DNA from: Streptomyces sp. NBC_00335
GTDB taxonomy: Bacteria; Actinomycetota; Actinomycetes; Streptomycetales; Streptomycetaceae
Direction of reading: 5' to 3'
Assembly: GCF_036127095.1 (NCBI RefSeq)
Contig: NZ_CP108006.1
Span: forward strand, 6,253,501 to 6,317,500
DNA: 64,000 nucleotides
Shown here: piece by piece, positions 18,145 through 27,396 of the stretch
Layout: each line of letters opens with the position of its first letter
Numbering within the stretch: the stretch's first letter is position 1
The notes under the pieces: model-generated
Database searches by the model: none
The model's input: only the letters and a program-made list of their open reading frames with translations
Told to the model about the DNA's origin: nothing
Translations under genes and position numbers: made by a program

Positions 18145-19500
18145 GTGACCGTGAACGCAGAAACCCAAGCCCCCGCCTCCAAGGCGACCTGGCGAGACCT
18201 TCCCGCGGCGCAGCAGCCTTCGTACCCCGATGCCGAGGCCCTGCGCGCTGTCGTCGCGGACCTCGAGTCGTATCCCCCCCTCGTTTTCGCGGGCGAATGC
18301 GACCAGCTGCGCGCCCGCCTGGGAGCCGTCGCCAAGGGCGAGGCGTTCCTGCTGCAGGGTGGCGACTGCGCCGAGGCCTTCGATGCCGTCTCCGCCGACC
18401 ACATCCGCGCCAAGCTGAAGACGCTGCTCCAGATGAGTGCCGTCCTGACGTACGCGGCCTCCGTGCCGGTCGTCAAGGTCGGCCGCATCGCGGGCCAGTA
18501 CTCCAAGCCCCGCTCCAAGGACACCGAGACCCGCGACGGCATCACCCTGCCGACGTACCGCGGCGACTCCGTGAACGGCTTCGCCTTCACCGAGGAGTCC
18601 CGTGTCCCGGACCCCGAGCGCCTCAAGCGCATGTACCACGCGTCGGCCTCCACGCTGAACCTGGTGCGCGCCTTCACCACCGGCGGTTACGCCGACCTGC
18701 GCCAGGTGCACGCCTGGAACCAGGACTTCGTGAAGAACTCCCCGTCCGGGCAGCGCTACGAGCAGCTCGCGCGGGAGATCGACAACGCGCTGAACTTCAT
18801 GAAGGCCTGCGGCACCGACCCGGCCGAGTTCAAGGCCGTCGAGTTCTACGCCTCCCACGAGGCGCTGCTCCTCGACTACGAGGGAGCCCTCACCCGTACG
18901 GACTCCCGCACCGGCCGGCTGTACGACACCTCGGGCCACATGGTCTGGATCGGTGAGCGCACCCGCCAGCTCGACCACGCGCACATCGAGTTCTGCTCGC
19001 AGATCGCCAACCCGATCGGCATCAAGCTCGGCCCCACCACCACGGTGGACGAGGCGCTCACCTACATCGACCGCCTCGACCCCGACCGCGAGCCGGGCCG
19101 GCTGACCTTCGTCGTCCGCATGGGCGCCGACAAGGTCCGCGACAAGCTCCCCGAGCTCGTCGAGAAGGTCACCGCTTCCGGTGCGACCGTCGCCTGGGTC
19201 ACCGACCCGATGCACGGCAACACCTTCGAGGCGGCCTCCGGCCACAAGACGCGCCGCTTCGACGACGTGCTCGACGAGGTCAAGGGCTTCTTCGAGGTCC
19301 ACAAGGGCCTCGGTACGCACCCGGGCGGCATCCACGTCGAGCTCACCGGTGACGACGTCACCGAGTGCGTGGGCGGCGGCGACGAGATCTTCGTCGACGA
19401 CCTGCACCAGCGCTACGAGACGGCCTGCGACCCGCGCCTGAACCGCAGCCAGTCCCTGGACCTGGCGTTCCTGGTCGCCGAGATGTACCGCGACCAGTAA
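18145..19500 (+). CDS. aroH: 3-deoxy-7-phosphoheptulonate synthase, class II
   Basis: Condenses phosphoenolpyruvate and erythrose-4-phosphate, the first step of the shikimate pathway. 451 residues, class II (plant/actinobacterial) type: FAGECDQLRARL, LLQGGDCAEAF, PVVKVGRIAGQYSKPRS, GDSVNGF, CSQIANPIGIKLGP, WVTDPMHGNT and HVELTGDDVTECVGG cover the metal and substrate sites. TAATGT (18132-18137) lies 7 nt before the GTG at 18145, giving a leaderless start; an in-frame GTG at 18136 lies within this hexamer and one at 18151 is possible. A perfect terminator follows. In Mycobacterium the class II enzyme is also near pknL. Confidence 0.93.
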   Translation: MTVNAETQAPASKATWRDLPAAQQPSYPDAEALRAVVADLESYPPLVFAGECDQLRARLGAVAKGEAFLLQGGDCAEAFDAVSADHIRAKLKTLLQMSAVLTYAASVPVVKVGRIAGQYSKPRSKDTETRDGITLPTYRGDSVNGFAFTEESRVPDPERLKRMYHASASTLNLVRAFTTGGYADLRQVHAWNQDFVKNSPSGQRYEQLAREIDNALNFMKACGTDPAEFKAVEFYASHEALLLDYEGALTRTDSRTGRLYDTSGHMVWIGERTRQLDHAHIEFCSQIANPIGIKLGPTTTVDEALTYIDRLDPDREPGRLTFVVRMGADKVRDKLPELVEKVTASGATVAWVTDPMHGNTFEAASGHKTRRFDDVLDEVKGFFEVHKGLGTHPGGIHVELTGDDVTECVGGGDEIFVDDLHQRYETACDPRLNRSQSLDLAFLVAEMYRDQ

Positions 19501-19509
19501 CCACCTCGT

Positions 19510-19551
19510 GACGATGGGGCGCGGATCCAATGTGATCCGCGCCCCATCGTC
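19510..19551 (+). terminator. aroH terminator
   Basis: An 18-bp perfect stem (GACGATGGGGCGCGGATC and its complement) around the 6-nt loop CAATGT, 9 bp after the aroH stop, followed after 12 nt by TTTT. Confidence 0.9.
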
Positions 19552-19590
19552 GTTCCCGGCTCTTTTAGGGAACCCTAAGTTTGGGTATGG

Positions 19591-19609
19591 TTAGGTAAGC
19601 CTCACCGAA
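19591..19609. promoter_or_regulatory. Iron box (DmdR1/IdeR-type operator) upstream of bfd
   Basis: TTAGGTAAGCCTCACCGAA matches 16 of 19 positions of the Streptomyces DmdR1 consensus TTAGGTTAGGCTCACCTAA. It lies 46 bp before the bfd start, just downstream of TATGGT, a possible -10. Iron-loaded DmdR1 should repress bfd here. Confidence 0.75.
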
Positions 19610-19654
19610 TAGGGGATGGCCCGCCGAACCATTCCTGCCAGGGAGGTGAACCGC

Positions 19655-19912
19655 GTGTACGTCTGCTCTTGTTTCGGGATCACCGACAAGCAGGTCAAGG
19701 ACCACGCGGCCGCCGGGGCCTGCACCCCCCGCCAGATCGCCTCGGCCACCAAGGCCGGCACCGACTGCGGGTCGTGCGTGCGGACCATCCAGGGCCTCCT
19801 CGGCCGCGGGGCCTGCCCGCGCCGTGAACTGCTGGAGAAGGGCGACGCCGCCGCCGTGCTCGCCGCGGACCCGCTGGTACCCGCGGGCGCGGAGCTCGCC
19901 GAAGCAGCGTAG
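19655..19912 (+). CDS. bfd: Bacterioferritin-associated ferredoxin
   Basis: A (2Fe-2S) protein that reduces bacterioferritin to release stored iron. 85 residues; the four cluster cysteines are in VYVCSCFGIT and GTDCGSCVRTI, the Bfd/Fer2_BFD pattern. The GTG at 19655 is chosen because AGGGAGGT sits 7 nt upstream and the conserved domain starts at once; the longer ATG form at 19616 adds 13 unconserved residues and overlaps the iron-box region. Converges on bfr, its partner, with a 21-bp gap. The last ~25 residues are an Ala-rich extension. Confidence 0.88.
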   Translation: MYVCSCFGITDKQVKDHAAAGACTPRQIASATKAGTDCGSCVRTIQGLLGRGACPRRELLEKGDAAAVLAADPLVPAGAELAEAA

Positions 19913-19933
19913 GACGCCCCGCAGGGACTGGGA

Positions 19934-20410
19934 CTAGCTCGGCTGCTCGATGAGCTGCGCGATGTAGAGCGCCTCGCCGATGGACTCGATGAGCTCCAGC
20001 TGGGTGTCGAGGTAGTCGATGTGGTGCTCCTCGTCCTCCAGGATCTCCTCGAAGAGCCGCGCCGAGGTGACGTCGCCCTTGCCGCGCATGACCTCGATAC
20101 CGCGCTTGAGGCGGTCGATCGCCTCGACCTCGACCTGCCGGTCGGCCTGGAACATCTCCGTCAGCGTCTGGCCCACGCGGACGTGGAAGAGGCGCTGGTA
20201 GTTCGGCAGACCGTCGAGCATGAGGATGCGCTCGGTGATCTTGTCCGCGTGCTTCATCTCATCGATGGACTCTTCGCGGGTGTACTTGGCGAGCTTGGTC
20301 CAACCCTTGTTGTCCTGGATCCGGTAGTGGAGCCAGTACTGGTTGATCGCCGTGAGCTCGCCGGTCAGCTGCTCGTTAAGGAATTCAAGGACCTCGGGGT
20401 CGCCCTGCAT
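19934..20410 (-). CDS. bfr: Bacterioferritin
   Basis: Forms the 24-subunit haem-containing iron-storage shell. 158 residues, the usual length. Di-iron ligands are recognisable in LTGELTAINQYWLHYR, EESIDEMKHADKI and LEDEEHHIDYLDTQLELI, and the haem Met is in ERILMLDG. The ATG at 20410 has GGAAGGAG 8 nt upstream; the upstream extension starting at 20467 is non-coding leader. No terminator lies between it and the convergent bfd, so the two mRNAs probably overlap. Confidence 0.95.
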   Translation of the reverse strand: MQGDPEVLEFLNEQLTGELTAINQYWLHYRIQDNKGWTKLAKYTREESIDEMKHADKITERILMLDGLPNYQRLFHVRVGQTLTEMFQADRQVEVEAIDRLKRGIEVMRGKGDVTSARLFEEILEDEEHHIDYLDTQLELIESIGEALYIAQLIEQPS

Positions 20411-20434
20411 CGCAGAGGCTCCTTCCAAAGCAAT

Positions 20435-20450
20435 GTCACAGCAATGTGAC
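20435..20450. promoter_or_regulatory. Inverted repeat in bfr promoter region
   Basis: GTCACAGCAATGTGAC is a perfect 6-bp-arm inverted repeat with a 4-nt centre, also readable as two direct AGCAATGT-like copies (20432-20448). It is 25 bp upstream of the bfr start, where an operator would act. No iron box is seen on this side. Regulator unknown. Confidence 0.4.
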
Positions 20451-20586
20451 GGGGCAGGTGCGCGCATCCTTGCACCGCCGCCGGAGGCCGTCCAGTAAGT
20501 GCCTCCTTAGTGGGAGTTGCCGTGACTTGCCCGAATCCGGGCGAAGCTGGTCATGACCACCCCGCCAAGTCTGTCACCATGGAGAC

Positions 20587-21219
20587 ATGGGTCAGCCGGA
20601 AAGCCGGGAATCTCCGGGATCAGAGCAACTGGAGCTTCCCCCGGGGCAGCGGTTGCAGCGAGGCTGGCCGGTCACCCACTACGGACCGGTACCCAAGTTC
20701 AAGCCCGAGCGCTGGGAGTTCCGCGTCTTCGGCGCTACGGCCGACGGTGAGAAGCGCTGCTGGAACCACGAGGAGTTCGCGGCCCTGCCGTTCGACTCCG
20801 TCGAGGCGGACCTGCACTGCGTGACGAAGTTCAGCATGACCGGTGCCGAATGGGGCGGCGTGCTCGCCCGCACGGTCCTCGCCCTCGCTCCGCCGTCCCC
20901 GCAGGTCACGCACGTGATGGTGTGGGCCGAGTACGGCTTCAGCTCCAACATGCGCCTCGCGGACTTCGCCTCCGAGCGGACCGTCTTCGCCACCCATCAG
21001 GGCGGTGAACTGCTCACCGCGGAGCACGGTTTCCCGCTCCGGCTGGTCGTGCCGCACCTCTACGCGTGGAAGGGCCCCAAGTGGGTCCGCGGCATCGAGT
21101 ACATGACCGCCGACCGCCGCGGCTTCTGGGAGGAGCGCGGCTACCACAACATCGGCGACCCCTGGCGGGAGCAGCGCTACTCGTACCAGGAGGAGCCGGG
21201 GGACGGCCCCGAGCTGTAG
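20587..21219 (+). CDS. Sulfite oxidase-like molybdopterin protein
   Basis: 210 residues with the Mo-pterin-binding fold of the sulfite oxidase/YedY superfamily (no haem or dimerisation domain). Cys78 in DLHCVTKFS is the candidate Mo ligand; RLVVPHLYAWKGPKWVRGIEYM is the conserved pterin-binding segment. No Tat or Sec signal is visible, so the protein looks cytoplasmic, unlike YedY. The ATG at 20587 has only a weak GGAGA upstream. Electron acceptor and substrate unknown. Confidence 0.75.
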   Translation: MGQPESRESPGSEQLELPPGQRLQRGWPVTHYGPVPKFKPERWEFRVFGATADGEKRCWNHEEFAALPFDSVEADLHCVTKFSMTGAEWGGVLARTVLALAPPSPQVTHVMVWAEYGFSSNMRLADFASERTVFATHQGGELLTAEHGFPLRLVVPHLYAWKGPKWVRGIEYMTADRRGFWEERGYHNIGDPWREQRYSYQEEPGDGPEL

Positions 21220-21252
21220 CGCCGTAGCGCTGTAGCTCATCGGTTCGGTGGG

Positions 21253-21771
21253 TCAGTGGTGGTACCGGTGGACCACGGCGTGACCCTTGCCGCGGCCGAT
21301 CATCCACTTGTTGACCGGCGTCGTGACGACGAAGGCCACCGCGAAGGCGATGGCGAGCGCCGTCCAGAACAGCGCGTCCGACAGCATCGCGTCCATGGCT
21401 CCGGGCCAGAGCAGGATCACCCCGTTGTCGATCACTTCCATGACGGCGATCGAAAGGGTGTCCGCCGCCAACGCCACCCGGACGGCCGTACGGAAGTCCA
21501 GGCCGGCGGAGCGGATCCCGCGCAGGGTGAGCGCGTAGCCGAAGAAGAACGCGAGGGTGATCGCCAGGATCATCGTCGGGGCGTTCCCCCAGCCGAGCGC
21601 GGTGCCGATGACCATGCCGAGCACCTCGCCGATGGCGCACCCGGTGAGGCAGTGGAGCGTGGCCCGCGCCGCGGCGGCCCAGGTGACCTTTCCGCCGCCG
21701 GCGCTGTGGCCGTGGTTGTGACCGTGCTCGTGGTGTTCGTGCCCCGCGTGCTGCTCGTGCGCGTGTTCCAT
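21253..21771 (-). CDS. DUF4396 membrane protein with His-rich N-terminus
   Basis: 172 residues. The first ~25 residues hold about ten histidines in HxH and HHxH spacings (MEHAHEQHAGHEHHEHGHNH), a classic soft-metal-binding tail. Four hydrophobic helices follow; the first contains an HCLTGC motif (His plus two Cys), the last ends VNKWMIGRGK. The ATG at 21771 has AGGGGG 6 nt upstream; a longer frame from 21855 runs through the operator and is rejected. A CsoR/RicR-like site 62 bp upstream suggests copper control. Transport or sequestration of copper is an inference; DUF4396 has no established activity that I know of. Confidence 0.7.
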   Translation of the reverse strand: MEHAHEQHAGHEHHEHGHNHGHSAGGGKVTWAAAARATLHCLTGCAIGEVLGMVIGTALGWGNAPTMILAITLAFFFGYALTLRGIRSAGLDFRTAVRVALAADTLSIAVMEVIDNGVILLWPGAMDAMLSDALFWTALAIAFAVAFVVTTPVNKWMIGRGKGHAVVHRYHH

Positions 21772-21832
21772 GACAACCCCCTGGCGAGGAACGCCGGATA
21801 GCGGCTCTGTCGGTCGATATGACAGAACCGTA

Positions 21833-21847
21833 TACCCCCCTGGGGTA
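21833..21847. promoter_or_regulatory. CsoR/RicR-type copper operator candidate
   Basis: TACCCCCCTGGGGTA has the TACCC-N5-GGGTA form of CsoR-family copper operators, within a slightly longer ATACCCC/GGGGTAT palindrome. It sits between nfo (ends 21860) and the DUF4396 gene (starts 21771), both on the minus strand, so it can only serve the latter. Confidence 0.6.
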
Positions 21848-21859
21848 TTCCTCAACGGG

Positions 21860-22735
21860 TCAGCCGAGCTCGCGCAGCTCCTTCAGCAGCGCCACGTCCG
21901 TCGCGTGCCCTTCCTTGCCACCCGGCGTCTCGGTGATCAGGGGCACGCCCTCCATCGCCGGATGCGTGAACAGTTCCGCGAAGGCGTCCCGGCCGATGTG
22001 GCCCTGCCCGATGTTCTCGTGCCGGTCCTTGTGGGCGCCGACGCCCTCCTTGGAGTCGTTGGCGTGCACCAGCTTCAGCCGGCCCTCGCCCACCGTGTCC
22101 ACCAGCAGGTCCAGGGTCTGCTTCGTCCCGCCCGGCTCCGCCAGATCGTGCCCGGCCGCGAAGATGTGGCAGGTGTCGAGGCAGATCCCGAGCATCGGAT
22201 GGCGGTCCAGGGCGTCGAAGTACGGGCCGAACTCCTCGGCGGTCGAGCACAGCGAGGAACCCTGCCCGGCCGTGGACTCCAGCAGCAGGAAGGGGTCGTC
22301 GTCATGGGTCAGCTCGTCCAGCAGCGGCAGCATGTGCTCCCTGATCTGCGCGTACGCCGCCTCGCGAGGCCGCCCGCCGGTCGCCGAGCCGGTGTGCACG
22401 ACCACCCCGAGCGCGCCGATCGCCCGGGCCCGGCGCAGCGAGTGCCGCAGCGATTCCACGGACTTCTCGACGGTGGCCTCGGTGTGCGAGCCGAAGTTGA
22501 TCAGGTACGGCGCGTGGACGTACGCCGGGATCCCTTCCGTCGCGCAGGCCTCGCGGAACAGCTCGTCCTGCGCCGGATTGCCGACCGGGGTGGCCCAGCC
22601 GCGCGGATTGGCGACGAAGACCTGGACGGCCTCGGCACCCATCTCGCGGGCGTACGACAGCCCGACCGAGGCGAGCCCGCCCGCGACGGGCACGTGCCCG
22701 CCGACTGGATTGCGGCCCGTTGAATTGTTGTTCAT
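21860..22735 (-). CDS. nfo: Deoxyribonuclease IV (AP endonuclease)
   Basis: Cuts DNA 5' of abasic sites in base excision repair. 291 residues of TIM-barrel AP endonuclease family 2. Zn-ligand motifs: YLINFGS and VVHTGS, LLLESTAGQG, GICLDTCHIFAAGHDL, VHANDSKEGVGAHKDRHENIGQGHIG and ITETPG. Starts 9 bp after the kinase stop, so cotranscribed with it. Confidence 0.92.
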   Translation of the reverse strand: MNNNSTGRNPVGGHVPVAGGLASVGLSYAREMGAEAVQVFVANPRGWATPVGNPAQDELFREACATEGIPAYVHAPYLINFGSHTEATVEKSVESLRHSLRRARAIGALGVVVHTGSATGGRPREAAYAQIREHMLPLLDELTHDDDPFLLLESTAGQGSSLCSTAEEFGPYFDALDRHPMLGICLDTCHIFAAGHDLAEPGGTKQTLDLLVDTVGEGRLKLVHANDSKEGVGAHKDRHENIGQGHIGRDAFAELFTHPAMEGVPLITETPGGKEGHATDVALLKELRELG

Positions 22736-22744
22736 GGCGTGCTG

Positions 22745-24700
22745 TTACAGCCCCTTGGTCCTGATGGTGATCGTGCTGCCCTCGGCGGCGTTCTGGCCCG
22801 CGGGGACCGACTGGGAGTCGATGGTGTTGCTGAAGGAGAGGAAGGGCTTGTCGACCTTGACCTTGAAGCCCAGCCCCTCCAGGGTCGCGCGGGCCGCGTC
22901 GGCCTCCTGGCCGGTGACGTCCGGGACCGGGATCTGGCGGGGGCCCTTGGACACGGTGAGGGTGACGGTGTCGCCCGCGGCGGCCTGGGTGCCGGCGCCG
23001 ATCGACTGGTTGGCGACCGTACCGGCGGGGGAGGGGGAGTTGACCTCCTCCGGAGCCGTCTCCACCTTCAGGCCGAGGCCCTCCAGGGTGGAACGGGCCT
23101 GGTCCAGGGAGATGCCCGTGACGCGGGGGACCGGCACCGGGCGGCCCTTGCTGACGACCATGGCGACCAGGGTGTCGAGGGCCCGCTTCTGGCCGCCCGT
23201 CGGGTCCGTGCTGATCACCGAGCCCTGAGCGATGTCCTGGCTGAAGGCCTGGGTGACGGTGCCCGGCGTCAGGCCGGCCGACTTCAGCTCGGCCTTCGCG
23301 GCCTCCAGCGGCTTGCCCTTGAGGTCGGGAACCATGACGACCTCGGGACCGCGCGAGATGGTGAGCGCCACCGCGCCGTTGCCGCGGATGCGCTTGCCGC
23401 CGGCGGGGTCCGTGGTCATCACGGTCCCCTTGTCGAAGGCCGCACTGAACTTCCGGTCGACCCGCTTCACCCCGAGCCCGGCCGCCGACAGCTGGGACTT
23501 GGCCTCCGCCTCGGTCTTCCCGAGCAGGTTGGGGACCTTCGTGAACTGTCCGGAGCTGATGTACCAGACCCCCGTGCCGAGGCCGAGGCAGAGCAGGACG
23601 CCGAGCAAGGCGAGCAGCACGCCCGGACGGCGGATCCGGGAAGCGGTCGACGCCGGGGGCAGGGGCGGGGCCGCGAGCCGGGAAGTGTGGGACACGGGCT
23701 CGGCGTGCGACGCGTGTACGGCCTGCGACGCGTGTACGGCCTGCGAGGCGTGCACGGCCTGCGAGGTCACCCGGCGGGGGATCACGCTGGTGCGGTCCTC
23801 GGCGGCGGTCCGCTCCGCGGCCCGGGCCTGCGGCGGTACGGCATCCAGCTCGGCGTCGCCGAGCTGGGCGCGGGCGTCCATGGCCAGCCCGAGGAGGGCG
23901 GCGGCGTCGTAGGGGCGCAGATCGGGGTTGCGCGCCGTGGCCTGGGCGACGAGCTCGTCCAGCGCGGCGGGCAGCCCGGGGACGGCGGCCGACGGGGGCG
24001 GGACGTCCTCGTTGAGGTGCTGGTAGAGCACCTGGGCGGGGTTGGCGCCGGTGTGCGGCTTGGAGCCGGCGAGCATCTCGTAGAAGACGACGCCGCAGGC
24101 GTAGACGTCCACGCGGGTGTCGGTGACGCCGTTCTCGATCTGCTCGGGGGCGAGGTAGGAGATGGTGCCGAGGACGGATCCGGTCGTATTGGTCACGGAG
24201 TCCACGGACCGGACCAGCCCGAAGTCGGCCACCTTGACCCGGCCGTCGTCGCCGATCAGTACGTTCTCGGGCTTCATGTCCCGGTGCACGAAGCCGGCGC
24301 GGTGCGCGGCGCCGAGGGCGGCGAGCACCGGTTCGAGGATGTCGAGGGCCGCGCGGGGCTGGAGCGCGCCGCGCTCGCGGAGCACGTCGCGCAGGGTGCA
24401 GCCGGAGACGTACTCCATGGCGAGGTACGTGTACGGGCCGTGCGTGCCCTGGTCGAAGACGGCCACGACGTTGGGGTGCGCCAGGCGGGCCACGGACTTC
24501 GCCTCACGGATGAACCGGTCGACGAAGCCGGGGTCGGCAGCGAGGGCCGGGTGCATCACCTTCAGGGCGAGGACGCGGTCCAGGCGGGTGTCGACGGCCC
24601 GGTAGACCGTGGCCATGCCGCCGGCCGCGATGCGGGCGTCCACGCGGTAGCGGCCGTCGAGCGTCTGCCCGACGAGGGGGTCATCCAGGGTCGTGTCCAC
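22745..24700 (-). CDS. Membrane Ser/Thr protein kinase with four PASTA domains
   Basis: 651 residues. Cytoplasmic kinase domain (about 17-280) with GGMATVY, VLALKVM, HRDMKPENVL, ADFGLV, an activation loop with several Ser/Thr (SVDSVTNTTGSVLGT) and APE. A linker with a tandem SQAVHA repeat leads to one transmembrane helix (about 360-382). Outside lie four PASTA repeats (about 384-651), which in PknB-type kinases bind peptidoglycan fragments. Position beside class II DAHP synthase and an Rv2175c homologue recalls M. tuberculosis PknL, although PknL lacks PASTA domains, so it is closer to PknB in architecture. Likely links cell-wall state to growth. Followed by nfo. Confidence 0.93.
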   Translation of the reverse strand: MDTTLDDPLVGQTLDGRYRVDARIAAGGMATVYRAVDTRLDRVLALKVMHPALAADPGFVDRFIREAKSVARLAHPNVVAVFDQGTHGPYTYLAMEYVSGCTLRDVLRERGALQPRAALDILEPVLAALGAAHRAGFVHRDMKPENVLIGDDGRVKVADFGLVRSVDSVTNTTGSVLGTISYLAPEQIENGVTDTRVDVYACGVVFYEMLAGSKPHTGANPAQVLYQHLNEDVPPPSAAVPGLPAALDELVAQATARNPDLRPYDAAALLGLAMDARAQLGDAELDAVPPQARAAERTAAEDRTSVIPRRVTSQAVHASQAVHASQAVHASHAEPVSHTSRLAAPPLPPASTASRIRRPGVLLALLGVLLCLGLGTGVWYISSGQFTKVPNLLGKTEAEAKSQLSAAGLGVKRVDRKFSAAFDKGTVMTTDPAGGKRIRGNGAVALTISRGPEVVMVPDLKGKPLEAAKAELKSAGLTPGTVTQAFSQDIAQGSVISTDPTGGQKRALDTLVAMVVSKGRPVPVPRVTGISLDQARSTLEGLGLKVETAPEEVNSPSPAGTVANQSIGAGTQAAAGDTVTLTVSKGPRQIPVPDVTGQEADAARATLEGLGFKVKVDKPFLSFSNTIDSQSVPAGQNAAEGSTITIRTKGL

Positions 24701-24781
24701 CCGGCGATTCTACGAGGGCCGGGTGGGGCCCCGCCCCGGGCCCGGGCGGTTGCAGCTCACCTGTGACGTGCGGCGCCGTTG

Positions 24782-24904
24782 CCGGGGGCGCTGCCCCCGG
24801 ACCCCCGCTCCTCAAACGCCGGAGGGGCCGGATTTTCGCCGGCGTTTGAGGCTCGGGGGTCCGGGGCGGAGCCCCCGGGGAACGGTGGAAGGGCGGGTAG
24901 GGGA
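24782..24904. repeat. Dispersed palindromic repeat family 1, short copy
   Basis: Contains CTCCTCAAACGCCGGAGGGG, the inverted CGGCGTTTGAGG and the right end GGGCGGGTAGGGGAC; the outer left arm is missing. Lies between thiG and the 5' end of the kinase gene. Confidence 0.75.
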
Positions 24905-24929
24905 CATTGCCCCGCGCAGCGGTCGCGGC

Positions 24930-27150
<2,221 letters not shown>

Positions 27151-27161
27151 GGGCGTCCAGC

Positions 27162-27252
27162 CCCTCCCTTCGCCGGCATGACCCGGATCAGGTTCGTACG
27201 GTCGGAGGCCGGCCAGCCTCCCTCTCAGCCCGGTGCGCCCGGACTCCCGCGA
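27162..27252 (-). promoter_or_regulatory. TPP riboswitch (THI element)
   Basis: On the minus strand it contains the conserved GGGCTGAGAGGG segment followed by ACCTGATCCGGGTCATGCC and GGCGAAGGGAGG, the two pyrophosphate- and pyrimidine-binding arms of the thiamine pyrophosphate aptamer. No obvious terminator hairpin lies before thiO and the ribosome binding site is in the closing stem strand, so control is probably at translation initiation. Confidence 0.95.
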
Positions 27253-27363
27253 TAGGTTCGGTGCCAGAGTAACGCCGAGGCCGACGGCCGGTAAGGCTGC
27301 CTCCCCGGTGCCGGCCGCCGCCCGGCCGCCGCCCGGTCCCCAGCAGGTTCCCGCCCGCTATTC

Positions 27364-27378
27364 CTGACGGACCGTCAG
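27364..27378. promoter_or_regulatory. Palindromic operator candidate in promoter spacer
   Basis: CTGACGGACCGTCAG is a perfect palindrome with a single central base. It lies between TTCCTG (27361) and TAGGCT (27384-27389), i.e. inside the putative promoter of the ferredoxin reductase gene. Looks like a TetR-type site; regulator not identified. Confidence 0.45.
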
Positions 27379-27396
27379 TTGATTAGGCTGGGACGC

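Noticed and set aside
22745..24700. Calling the kinase PknL outright
   Set aside because: Neighbourhood fits PknL, but PknL lacks PASTA domains and this protein has four; left as a PASTA kinase.
22739..24766. Plus-strand open frame of 675 codons opposite the PASTA kinase
   Set aside because: Antisense of a protein with unmistakable kinase and PASTA motifs.
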